Part shown: positions 52,326 through 59,855 of the stretch, piece by piece
How positions within the stretch are numbered: the stretch's first letter is position 1
Layout of the letters: the number at the start of each line of letters is the position of its first letter
Assembly (NCBI GenBank): GCA_965227215.1
Contig: OZ245729.1
Span: forward strand, 930,001-994,000
Source: Gracilimonas sp965227215
GTDB lineage: Bacteria; Bacteroidota; Rhodothermia; Balneolales; Balneolaceae
Direction: 5' to 3'
DNA: 64,000 nt
Notes under the pieces: generated by a model
Seen by the model: only the letters and a program-made list of their open reading frames with translations
Database searches by the model: none
Told to the model about the DNA's origin: nothing
Translations under genes and position numbers: made by a program

Positions 52326-52446
52326 GAGTTGATAAAGTGATAGGGTGATAGGGTGACGAAAACCTTTCAAATTCTAACTCCTTTATTTCAATCAGTACTA
52401 TATGTTTTACTGACTACTCATCACTTTATCAACTCTCACCCCTCAC
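52315..52446. repeat. Perfect 27-bp inverted repeat spanning the ABC ATPase stop codon
   Basis: Arms 52315-52341 and 52420-52446 are exact reverse complements, 27 bp each, with 78 bases between. Words are gtgagagttgataaagtgat and its complement, related to the repeat at 2260-2333. The left arm contains the last codons and stop (52323-52325) of the ATPase. Further gtgatag units follow the left arm. No transposase and no target duplication were seen. It is either a large 3' hairpin or a small non-autonomous element. Confidence 0.85.
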
Positions 52447-52511
52447 TCATCACTTATCCCCCCCACCCCATTCTTATAACTTCTTAACTCTCAACTGTCT
52501 TCGATTTCTAT

Positions 52512-52519
52512 TAACTTTG
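52512..52519 (+). promoter_or_regulatory. Candidate -7 box (TAacTTTG) for the M29 aminopeptidase
   Basis: TAACTTTG matches TAnnTTTG and lies 43 bp upstream of the ATG. No TTG is present at the expected -33 distance. Confidence 0.4.
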
Positions 52520-52562
52520 TTTGCAAAATTGAATATTCATCATTCCAAATTCTAACAGCAAT

Positions 52563-53663
52563 ATGATCTCAGAAAACGATCAAAAACTGGCGACCCTCAT
52601 CCTTGAGCACAGTACCGAAGTTCAAAAAGGTCACAATGTGATGGTTCAGCTTATCGGTTTAAACGGAATTGACCTTCTCAGGGCATTGGTAGAGCAAATC
52701 CGTCAGAAAGGAGCCCACCCGTTTATAAAAATAGAAGATGCCGATACCCAGCGCATTTTAATTGAAAATGGTGATGAAGATTTTTGGAAGAACCAGGCTT
52801 CTGTAGACCAGCTTCCCCTGATGAAACAAATGGACGCCTTTATTGGAATCCGTGCTTCGCAGAATATCTATGAAAATTCACAGGCCAGCAAAGAGGCCAA
52901 TAAAGCCTATTCCGAGCATTTCCTGAAGCCGGTCCATTTTGATGAACGCGTCAATAACACCAACTGGTGCATTATGCGGTATCCATCAGCGGCCTTTGCG
53001 ATGAACGCTAAGATGCCTACCCGTGCCTTTGCTGACTTCTATTATGATGCCTGCCTGGTTGACTACGCTCAGCTGGAAGAAGCCATGAAACCCCTGGAAA
53101 AACGCCTGAGAGCCACCGATGAAATCCATCTGAAAGGCGAAGGAACAGACATTAAATTCTCGGTAAAAGGACAGAACTGGGTTCCCTGCTTTGGTAAGCG
53201 AAATATCCCTGATGGAGAACTTTTCACCTCCCCTGTTTTAGATTCCGTAAATGGAGTTATTTCTTATGCTCCTTCTGTATATCAGGGTAAACCGTTTGAA
53301 TTTGTGAAGCTGGGAGTGAAAGACGGTGTAGTTGTGGACTTTGATTCTTCCAACAACGAAGCCCTGAAAGATATTCTGGATACCGATGAGGGAGCCCGGC
53401 GATTTGGAGAGTTTAGCTTCGGGTTAAATCCGGTCATTGAAAGTCCGATGTACGACATCCTTTTTGATGAAAAAATTTATGGTTCTAACCACCTTACCCT
53501 CGGTAAAGATTATGAAGTAGCGCCAAACGGAAACTCGAGTAACATCCACTGGGATCTGGTTTGTATCGGCGCCGATGTGTATCTGGATGGAGAGCTGGTG
53601 CGCAAAGGACGCAAGTTTGTAGCCGACGACCTTAAGGGATTAAACCCCGAAGAACTGTTGTAG
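52563..53663 (+). CDS. M29 family aminopeptidase
   Basis: 366 residues of the thermophilic aminopeptidase (M29) family: the conserved NIPDGELFTSPV with metal-binding Glu, EFSFGLNPVIESP, ILFDEKIYGSNHLTLGKDYE with the His ligand, and the C-terminal SNIHWDLVCIGADV (HxD ligands). It is a cytoplasmic two-metal exopeptidase. All ligand positions that I can identify are kept. It is followed after 16 bp by a LuxR-type gene. Confidence 0.92.
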   Translation: MISENDQKLATLILEHSTEVQKGHNVMVQLIGLNGIDLLRALVEQIRQKGAHPFIKIEDADTQRILIENGDEDFWKNQASVDQLPLMKQMDAFIGIRASQNIYENSQASKEANKAYSEHFLKPVHFDERVNNTNWCIMRYPSAAFAMNAKMPTRAFADFYYDACLVDYAQLEEAMKPLEKRLRATDEIHLKGEGTDIKFSVKGQNWVPCFGKRNIPDGELFTSPVLDSVNGVISYAPSVYQGKPFEFVKLGVKDGVVVDFDSSNNEALKDILDTDEGARRFGEFSFGLNPVIESPMYDILFDEKIYGSNHLTLGKDYEVAPNGNSSNIHWDLVCIGADVYLDGELVRKGRKFVADDLKGLNPEELL

Positions 53664-53679
53664 TATATCAGGTTGTAGG

Positions 53680-54105
53680 ATGAAGAAAACAGTATTTATT
53701 TATGGGACTATACTTGCTGTCGGGGTGTTGGTCGTAGAATTAATCGAGTATTTTTACACGATCCAAATCATTTCAACCCCGGTTTATATCGTTGCCGTTG
53801 CTATTCTATTTACCGTTTTGGGTATTTGGCTGGGCAAAAAGCTAACGACTAAGGCACCACCGGAGTCTGAAAAACCTCCATTCAAAAGGAATAAAAAAGC
53901 CCTGAAGTCGCTGGGCATAAGTGACCGGGAGCTGGAAGTACTTGAGCATCTTGGAAAAGGTCATTCCAATCAGGAAATAGCTAATAAGCTTTTCATTTCT
54001 ATCAATACTGTAAAAACACACCTTTCCAGTGTATACCAAAAACTGGAAGTAAGCCGCCGAAGCATGGCTGTAAAAAAAGCCCGGTCGTTAAAGCTCATCC
54101 CATAA
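53680..54105 (+). CDS. Membrane-anchored LuxR-type HTH protein
   Basis: 141 residues: two membrane helices (about 5-25 and 32-51), a short linker, and a C-terminal LuxR/GerE winged helix with SDRELEVLEHLGKGHSNQEI, ANKLFISINTVKTHLSSVYQ and KLEVSRR. There is no receiver domain. A transmembrane transcription factor of this kind would sense membrane or envelope state and bind DNA from the membrane. The gene lies in a series with the aminopeptidase upstream and DUF4199 downstream. Confidence 0.88.
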   Translation: MKKTVFIYGTILAVGVLVVELIEYFYTIQIISTPVYIVAVAILFTVLGIWLGKKLTTKAPPESEKPPFKRNKKALKSLGISDRELEVLEHLGKGHSNQEIANKLFISINTVKTHLSSVYQKLEVSRRSMAVKKARSLKLIP

Positions 54106-54130
54106 AAATTCTCTTTTCTAATCACCATTA

Positions 54131-54155
54131 AGTACGATTTTGGCAAAATCATACT
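54131..54155. promoter_or_regulatory. Near-perfect 25-bp palindrome upstream of DUF4199 gene
   Basis: Arms agtacgatttt (54131-54141) and aaaatcatact (54145-54155) pair at 10 of 11 positions around ggc. It follows the LuxR-type gene by 25 bp and lies 70 bp before the DUF4199 start; a second short dyad (cctcaa/ttgagg, 54175-54196) follows. It could be an operator for the preceding regulator or a weak terminator; no T-run follows. Confidence 0.4.
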
Positions 54156-54224
54156 TTCGGGTGATGCATTCCTACCTCAATTTTACTTACTTGAGGCAGT
54201 CTTAAAAACCAAGCACATTGTAAC

Positions 54225-54785
54225 ATGTCAAAAATTGTACTCACATTCGGCATCCTTGCCGGACTGATAAACGCAGCCGTAGCAATGCTTCTCACAAGCA
54301 TTGCCGGAGAGGAAATGATGCATGCTAATTCAGAATGGATTGGCTATTTAGTGATGATCATTGCCTTGTCCATGATCTTTGTTGGAGTAAAACAATACCG
54401 GGATAACTACCTGGGTGGGGTCATCAAGTTCGGGAAAGCTTTTTTGGTTGGCTTATATATCGCTTTGATTGCCAGTGCTTTTTATGTTGGAAGCTGGGAG
54501 ATATACCTTCAGACCTCCGATGTCAACTTCATGGAGACTTATGCAACTTCTGTAATTGAGAATATGAAAGCAGAAGGGGCGTCTGAAGAAGCCATTTCTG
54601 AGATGGAAGACCAAATACAGTTCTATTCAGATATGTACGAAAATCCGATTTTCCGTGTGCTCTTAACTTTATCAGAAATTCTGCCGGTTGGTTTGATTAT
54701 TTCACTGATTAGTGCAGCTTTATTGCGAAAGAGTACCTTTATGCCATCCGAAGAAAATATGAACCCGGATGCAACCGCCATTTAA
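54225..54785 (+). CDS. DUF4199 domain-containing membrane protein
   Basis: 186 residues with four hydrophobic segments (about 3-25, 37-53, 72-95 and 147-167) and the pattern GLINAAVAMLLTSIAG ... VGVKQYRDNYLGGVIKFGKA typical of DUF4199 in Bacteroidota. Function is unknown. Its neighbour upstream is a membrane-anchored regulator. Confidence 0.87.
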   Translation: MSKIVLTFGILAGLINAAVAMLLTSIAGEEMMHANSEWIGYLVMIIALSMIFVGVKQYRDNYLGGVIKFGKAFLVGLYIALIASAFYVGSWEIYLQTSDVNFMETYATSVIENMKAEGASEEAISEMEDQIQFYSDMYENPIFRVLLTLSEILPVGLIISLISAALLRKSTFMPSEENMNPDATAI

Positions 54786-54802
54786 CTTTTAATCTACCCC
54801 TT

Positions 54803-55258
54803 ATGAAAATCGAAGCCGATAGTCCCGAAGAATACATCCAAAAAGTGCCTGAAGAACGAAAGGAGCCTATCAAACAATTGCGATCTGTCGTTAAAGAAAA
54901 TCTGCCGGAAGGGTTTGAAGAAGTGATGATTTATAATATGATTGGATATGTGGTTCCACATTCTCTTTATCCCGATGGATATCACGTCACCCCTGAGCTT
55001 CCTCTACCATTTATAAACATTGCTTCTCAAAAGAATCACATTGCCGTTTATCACTCCGGGATTTATGCAGACGCTGAACTCATGAACTGGTTTAAGGCAG
55101 AGTATCCAAAACATGTAAAAACCAAACTCGATATGGGTAAAAGCTGTATCCGTTTCCGCAACCCTGATCATATCCCTTACGAATTGATTGGCGAACTGGC
55201 GGGCAAAATGACGCCCCAAGAATGGATAGAGCTGTACGAAAAGAATATCAAAAGTTAA
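54803..55258 (+). CDS. DUF1801 domain-containing protein
   Basis: 151 residues with SPEEYIQKVPEERKEPIKQL near the N-terminus, EVMIYNMIGYVVP and KSCIRFRNPDHIP, matching DUF1801 (YdhG/frataxin-like fold). Function is unknown; some relatives are suggested to be iron- or nucleotide-associated. It starts 17 bp after the DUF4199 stop, in a run of small cytoplasmic genes. Confidence 0.87.
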   Translation: MKIEADSPEEYIQKVPEERKEPIKQLRSVVKENLPEGFEEVMIYNMIGYVVPHSLYPDGYHVTPELPLPFINIASQKNHIAVYHSGIYADAELMNWFKAEYPKHVKTKLDMGKSCIRFRNPDHIPYELIGELAGKMTPQEWIELYEKNIKS

Positions 55259-55273
55259 CTAAATCAGAACATC

Positions 55274-55624
55274 ATGAACCCAAATAACCACTCACTTTCT
55301 CTGGCTGTTAAAGACATCCATGCATCTAAACACTTTTATGAAAAACTGGGGTTTGAACCGGTTGAAGGAACCGGACCTATTGAAAATAATTGGATCATTA
55401 TGAAAAAGGGACATTCCCTGATCGGTTTGTTCCAGGATATGTTTGAGGAAAATATCATCACTTTTAACCCGACGGATGTACGAAGTGTCTATAAAGACTT
55501 AAAGAAAAAGGATGTTACATTTCTGATGGAGTCTGATTCTATCCACGAAGAAAAAGGTCCGTGCCACTTTTGTATCGAAGACCCTGATGGAAATCAAATT
55601 CTATTCGACCAACACAACGATTAA
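55274..55624 (+). CDS. VOC family protein (glyoxalase/bleomycin-resistance fold), first
   Basis: 116 residues: SLAVKDIHASKHFYEKLGFE at the start and FCIEDPDGNQILFDQH at the end, both standard VOC-fold features. Metal-binding residues are partly present (the final Glu position reads Leu-Phe-Asp). Enzymatic role unknown. Starts 15 bp after the DUF1801 gene. Confidence 0.87.
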   Translation: MNPNNHSLSLAVKDIHASKHFYEKLGFEPVEGTGPIENNWIIMKKGHSLIGLFQDMFEENIITFNPTDVRSVYKDLKKKDVTFLMESDSIHEEKGPCHFCIEDPDGNQILFDQHND

Positions 55625-55652
55625 TTGATAAAGTTAAAAAAAAACAAAATTC

Positions 55653-56075
55653 ATGAAAAAGCGAGTAACCGGAATTGGCGGAGTCTTTTTAAAAGCAAAA
55701 GATCCCAAAGCTACCAAAGATTGGTACCGTGAACACTTGGGTATTGAAAGTGGAAAATATGGTGGTACGTTCGAATGGCGACACGCCGAAAACCCGGATA
55801 AAAAAGGGTATACCGCCTGGAGCATGTTTGATGAAGACACCGAATACACCAATCCCAGCAAGAAAGATGCAATGGTTAATTACCGGGTAGAAAACCTGGA
55901 AGAACTACTCAACGTTTTGGAAAATGAAGGAGTGGAAATCGTAGGCGAAATGGAAGTTTACGAATACGGCAAGTTCGGCTGGGTCATGGATCCCAACGGC
56001 TACAAAATTGAACTCTGGGAACCGAATGATGAGGAATATGAGAAAATTAAGGGCGAGACTAACTTGTCCAGCTAG
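55653..56075 (+). CDS. VOC family protein, second
   Basis: 140 residues: GIGGVFLKAKDPKATKDWYR and GKFGWVMDPNGYKIELWEP, typical VOC half-repeats with the C-terminal metal-ligand Glu kept. It lies 28 bp after the other VOC gene. The two differ considerably and are not a recent duplication. Substrate unknown. Confidence 0.9.
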   Translation: MKKRVTGIGGVFLKAKDPKATKDWYREHLGIESGKYGGTFEWRHAENPDKKGYTAWSMFDEDTEYTNPSKKDAMVNYRVENLEELLNVLENEGVEIVGEMEVYEYGKFGWVMDPNGYKIELWEPNDEEYEKIKGETNLSS

Positions 56076-56084
56076 GCTGGAATT

Positions 56085-56112
56085 CAAAATTAAAAATGTA
56101 AAATTTTACTCC
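56085..56112. repeat. AT-rich repeat word after VOC gene
   Basis: Ten bases after the VOC stop, a short run uses the aattcaaaattaaaaatg word seen in the repeat at 7722-7786. No full inverted partner is present; it may be a half-element. Confidence 0.4.
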
Positions 56113-56143
56113 TCTTCTATTAATCTATTATATGATCTTTGGT

Positions 56144-56551
56144 TCATAGTCGGCTCAATCGGTATGAATGACTGGTTGCACCAATAAATGACACTGCTGT
56201 TGAATCACACATTCCCGGCCTAAATTCTAGCGATTTTATGACCTGCTCAGAAATTCCTGAGAGTCTCCGATCCGGACTCGAAAGGGTCGTAACTGAGTTC
56301 ACCTTTCCTGTCTCATTAATCTCAAAACTCATAAATACAAATCCTTCAACCCCATTTTTCCTTAATTCTGCAGGATAGCTCATTAACCTTCTTGCTTCAC
56401 GATAATTCTGAACTTGTGGTAGTACAATTTCCCCTTCGCATTCTTTAACTGGTTTAATGCTGTAGGGGTTTTTTTCTGACTCTGTAGCCTTGTTAGATGT
56501 AGAACAAGAAGTAATAAAAAGTGGAATGAATATTAAAAGTAGCTTTCTCAT
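56144..56551 (-). CDS. Lipoprotein with TonB C-terminal-like domain
   Basis: About 135 residues: lipobox IPLFITSC, a short linker, then a domain reading YPAELRKNGVEGFVFMSFEI NETGKVN and VIKSLEFRPGMCDSTAV, which matches the TonB C-terminal fold. It has no membrane helix or Pro-rich spacer, so it is not a normal energy transducer. Such lipoproteins are common in Bacteroidota and their role is unclear. Start 56551 chosen for the signal peptide; an in-frame ATG at 56581 exists. Confidence 0.8.
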   Translation of the reverse strand: MRKLLLIFIPLFITSCSTSNKATESEKNPYSIKPVKECEGEIVLPQVQNYREARRLMSYPAELRKNGVEGFVFMSFEINETGKVNSVTTLSSPDRRLSGISEQVIKSLEFRPGMCDSTAVSFIGATSHSYRLSRL

Positions 56552-56681
56552 ATAAAGGCAATTATTTTTGATCTGACTCAAAATAAAAAAGGCTAAGATA
56601 TACTCCCAGCCCCTTTTAAATTATATTAAATGTGAAATCTTTTCATGTAACTAAATTACTTGAATAGTAAATATTCGAAGT

Positions 56682-59321
56682 TTAATCCTCTTCAGCCCAG
56701 GCTTCTACATCATCCAGCACCTCAGCAAAGTCAATGCCGTCTTTAGCCTTGTTGATGGTGGCCTCGTAATGAACCGGTCCTTCTTCCTCACGGCTGATTA
56801 ACTTCGTAGCCAGCTTGTTGGTAATATTCTGCTGAATCACCCGCTTCAACGGACGTGCTCCATACACGGGATCGTAACCCCGGACAGCCAGCCAGTCTTT
56901 GACGTTATCAGAAACATCCAGTGTAACTTCACTTTTAGCGAGCATATCATGTACCCTTCGAAGCTGGATATCCACAATGGCACGGATGTGTTCCTGCCCA
57001 AGCGGGTGAAATACAATAGTATCATCTACACGATTCAAAAACTCAGGACGTATAGTTTGCTTAAGCTGCTCAATCAGTTTGTTTTGAAGCTCTTCGTACT
57101 TTTCGTCACTCATGTCGCCACCCGTTTTTTCAATCTCATTTGATATCAGATGAGAACCTATATTCGACGTCATGATGATGATAGTATTTTTGAAATCCAC
57201 CGTTACGCCTTTATTGTCGGTCAGGCGACCTTCATCCAGTACCTGTAGCAGAATATTGAATACATCGGGGTGTGCTTTTTCTATTTCGTCCAAAAGGATC
57301 ACCGAGTACGGATGACGGCGTGCAGCTTCTGTGAGCTGACCTCCTTCATCATAACCCACATATCCCGGAGGTGCTCCAACCAAACGGCTTACGCTGTGCT
57401 TCTCCATATACTCACTCATGTCAATTCGAATCATGGCGTTTTCATCATTGAATAGAAAATCGGCCAGCGAACGGGCAAGCTCTGTTTTACCCACCCCGGT
57501 TGATCCCAGAAAAAAGAATGAGCCAATGGGTTTCTGTTCATCCTGCAGTCCCGCTCGTGAACGGCGAACTGCATTTGAGACCGCTTCAATTGCCTTATCC
57601 TGCCCGATTACTCGTTTATGCAATTCTTCTTCCAATAAGAGCAGCTTCTTGCGCTCGCTCTGCAGCATTTTACGAACCGGAATACCGGTCCAGCGTGCAA
57701 CGATGTCTGCAATATCCTCAGCATCTACCTCCTCTTTCAGAAGAGACTGATTTTCCTGCATATCATCCAGTTTATTTTTGGATTCTTCCAGGTCATTTTC
57801 CAACTGTGCGATGGTGCCGTAACGTAACTCTGCTACTTTCTCATAGTTACCATGTCGCTCCGCTTTGTCTGCTTCATTGCGGGAAGTATCGATAGCCTGT
57901 TTCAGTTCCCTCACTCGTTGAATCATTTCTCGCTCCTGCTCCCATTGCACCCGCATAGATTTTCGGTCTTCTTCCAGATCTGCCAGTTCTTTTTCAATCC
58001 CCTTTATTTTGGATTGATCTTTTTCTCGTTTTAAGGCCTCTCGTTCAATTTCCAGCTGCCGAATTTGTCGTTCCAGTGCATCCAGTTCTTCCGGAAGGGA
58101 ATCGATCTGAAGTCGTAACCGGGAAGCAGCTTCGTCAATAAGGTCGATGGCTTTGTCCGGCAAAAAACGATCTCCGATGTATCGGTGTGACAGTTCAGCT
58201 GCAGCAACCACGGCAGAATCCGTTATCCGAACCCCGTGATGCACTTCATAGCGTTCCTGCAATCCACGAAGAATTGAAACGGTATCCTCTACAGAAGGTT
58301 CTCCCACCAATACGGTTTGCAGTCGTCGTTCAAGCGCCTTGTCTTTTTCAATGTACTTGCGGTATTCATCAAGGGTGGTGGCACCTATGGCATGAAGTTC
58401 TCCCCGGGCCAGCGCCGGTTTTAAAATATTGGCGGCATCCATGGCTCCTTCTGTGGCACCGGCTCCGACCAAAGTGTGGATCTCATCAATAAACAGAATG
58501 ATTTCTCCATCAGAATCCGATACGTCTTTAACTACCGCTTTCAGCCTTTCTTCAAATTCTCCACGGAATTTAGTACCGGCTACCAGCGAGCCCATATCCA
58601 GGGCTACAATTCGTTTGGTTTTAAGCCCTTCAGGAACATCGCCCCGAACAATTCTCAGTGCCATTCCCTCAGCAATGGCTGTTTTACCTACGCCTGGTTC
58701 ACCAATTAAAACGGGATTATTCTTCGTTCGGCGGGTTAAAATTTGCATCATGCGCCGGATTTCCTGGTCTCGCCCAATCACCGGATCCAGTTTATTCTTT
58801 TCGGCTAATTCGTTCAGATCCCGTGCGTATTTTTTTAGCGCTCCGTAACGACTTTCGGCATTAGGGTCGTCCACGGTTTGATTTCCCCGTACATCCTTCA
58901 GCACTTTCAGGATATTCTCTTTGGTCACGCCTTGATCTTTAAGCAGATTTGCGATCTCACCTTTAACAGCCGTCATTCCGATTAAGATATGCTCAGAACT
59001 GATGTATTCATCGCCAAGCTTATTTCCTTCTTTCTGAGCAACATCAAATAACTCTTTACTGGTACTGGATAAATATTGGCCGGAAACAGAAGCTCCCTGC
59101 ACCTTTGGAAGCCGATCCAGCGTTGTATCCACAACTTTCTCAATGGCTGAAGGGTTTGCACCCAGTTTGCTCAACAGTGTATTTACGATACTCTCCTGAT
59201 CTCTCAGAAATGCTTTTAAAATATGGGCCGGTTCAACGGCTTGGTTATTTCCGCTTTGGGCCAGCTCAAGTGCTTTTTGAACAGCCTCCTGTGCTTTCAA
59301 TGTAAATTTATTCAGATTCAT
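56682..59321 (-). CDS. clpB: ATP-dependent chaperone ClpB
   Basis: 879 residues in the standard order: Clp N-domain, AAA1 with GEPGVGKTAIAEG and DEIHTLVGAG, a coiled-coil middle domain (about 410-525), and AAA2 with GSTGVGKTELARS, ARRHPYSVILLDEIEKAHPD and GYDPVYGARPLKR. No ClpP-loop motif, so it is a disaggregase that works with DnaK. AAGGAG 8 bp before the ATG (59329-59334 region) is an unusually strong ribosome binding site for this genome. Confidence 0.97.
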   Translation of the reverse strand: MNLNKFTLKAQEAVQKALELAQSGNNQAVEPAHILKAFLRDQESIVNTLLSKLGANPSAIEKVVDTTLDRLPKVQGASVSGQYLSSTSKELFDVAQKEGNKLGDEYISSEHILIGMTAVKGEIANLLKDQGVTKENILKVLKDVRGNQTVDDPNAESRYGALKKYARDLNELAEKNKLDPVIGRDQEIRRMMQILTRRTKNNPVLIGEPGVGKTAIAEGMALRIVRGDVPEGLKTKRIVALDMGSLVAGTKFRGEFEERLKAVVKDVSDSDGEIILFIDEIHTLVGAGATEGAMDAANILKPALARGELHAIGATTLDEYRKYIEKDKALERRLQTVLVGEPSVEDTVSILRGLQERYEVHHGVRITDSAVVAAAELSHRYIGDRFLPDKAIDLIDEAASRLRLQIDSLPEELDALERQIRQLEIEREALKREKDQSKIKGIEKELADLEEDRKSMRVQWEQEREMIQRVRELKQAIDTSRNEADKAERHGNYEKVAELRYGTIAQLENDLEESKNKLDDMQENQSLLKEEVDAEDIADIVARWTGIPVRKMLQSERKKLLLLEEELHKRVIGQDKAIEAVSNAVRRSRAGLQDEQKPIGSFFFLGSTGVGKTELARSLADFLFNDENAMIRIDMSEYMEKHSVSRLVGAPPGYVGYDEGGQLTEAARRHPYSVILLDEIEKAHPDVFNILLQVLDEGRLTDNKGVTVDFKNTIIIMTSNIGSHLISNEIEKTGGDMSDEKYEELQNKLIEQLKQTIRPEFLNRVDDTIVFHPLGQEHIRAIVDIQLRRVHDMLAKSEVTLDVSDNVKDWLAVRGYDPVYGARPLKRVIQQNITNKLATKLISREEEGPVHYEATINKAKDGIDFAEVLDDVEAWAEED

Positions 59322-59614
59322 ATTTTTGATCTCCTTGTTTTCTTTTTTCTATCCTGATAAAAACCAAAATCGTGCCTACCCTGTTTTATTGACAGAATTG
59401 CAGAACACGTAAAAGTTGATAAGTGCTGGCTTAAATTCACTTTTCAATGAACCAATCTATTCCAAGGAAGATACTTAGAGTGTGAGATGAGGAGGCCTTA
59501 TAATTAGAATCCATTTTAACCAAAGAATTCTGTGCGTAGATTTATTTTCAGCTATCCCGCCCTTAATGGAAATTCTTATTCTATTGAAGTAGATGCTATC
59601 CCGCTGTTATTGCT
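59322..59614. other. Non-coding region upstream of clpB
   Basis: No gene seen. The clpB ribosome binding site is at its left end. I found no clear CIRCE or sigma-32-like element; the minus-strand sequence tttttatcaggatag precedes the ribosome site. Confidence 0.6.
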
Positions 59615-59673
59615 GGAAATAAAAAACCCTGAACTGTATCAGAGTTCAGGGTTTGGGTTTTTCGGGGTACAAA
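59615..59673 (-). terminator. Second copy of a duplicated hairpin element downstream of htrA
   Basis: Read on the minus strand, a leader gtaccccgaaaaacccaaac is followed by a hairpin (ccctgaact/agttcaggg) and a T-run. It closely matches 59780-59835, so the two are tandem copies of about 55 bp. It can act as a back-up terminator for htrA. Confidence 0.75.
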
Positions 59674-59685
59674 TTCTTTTCTAAA

Positions 59686-59702
59686 ATCTTGTACTACAAG
59701 AT
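59686..59702. repeat. Perfect short palindrome between the two terminator copies
   Basis: atcttgta-c-tacaagat, 8-bp arms with a single central base. No gene in this stretch. May be a protein-binding site or a minor hairpin. Confidence 0.4.
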
Positions 59703-59779
59703 ACAAAATGTTTATAAAGTATCTGTGTAATTTTTAGTAAATGGATAACAGAAATTGCTTCGGGTTTAGTTCCCGAGTC

Positions 59780-59835
59780 GGAATAAAAACCCTGACCCGT
59801 ATCAGGGATCAAGGTTTGGGTTTTCGGGGTACAAA
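59780..59835 (-). terminator. Intrinsic terminator of htrA, first copy of a duplicated element
   Basis: On the minus strand, 21 bp after the htrA stop, the leader gtaccccgaaaacccaaacc precedes a hairpin ccctgatacgggtcaggg and then tttttatt. The whole unit, leader included, is repeated at 59615-59673 with some drift. Confidence 0.8.
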
Positions 59836-59855
59836 AATCTATGCTTCCATATATT

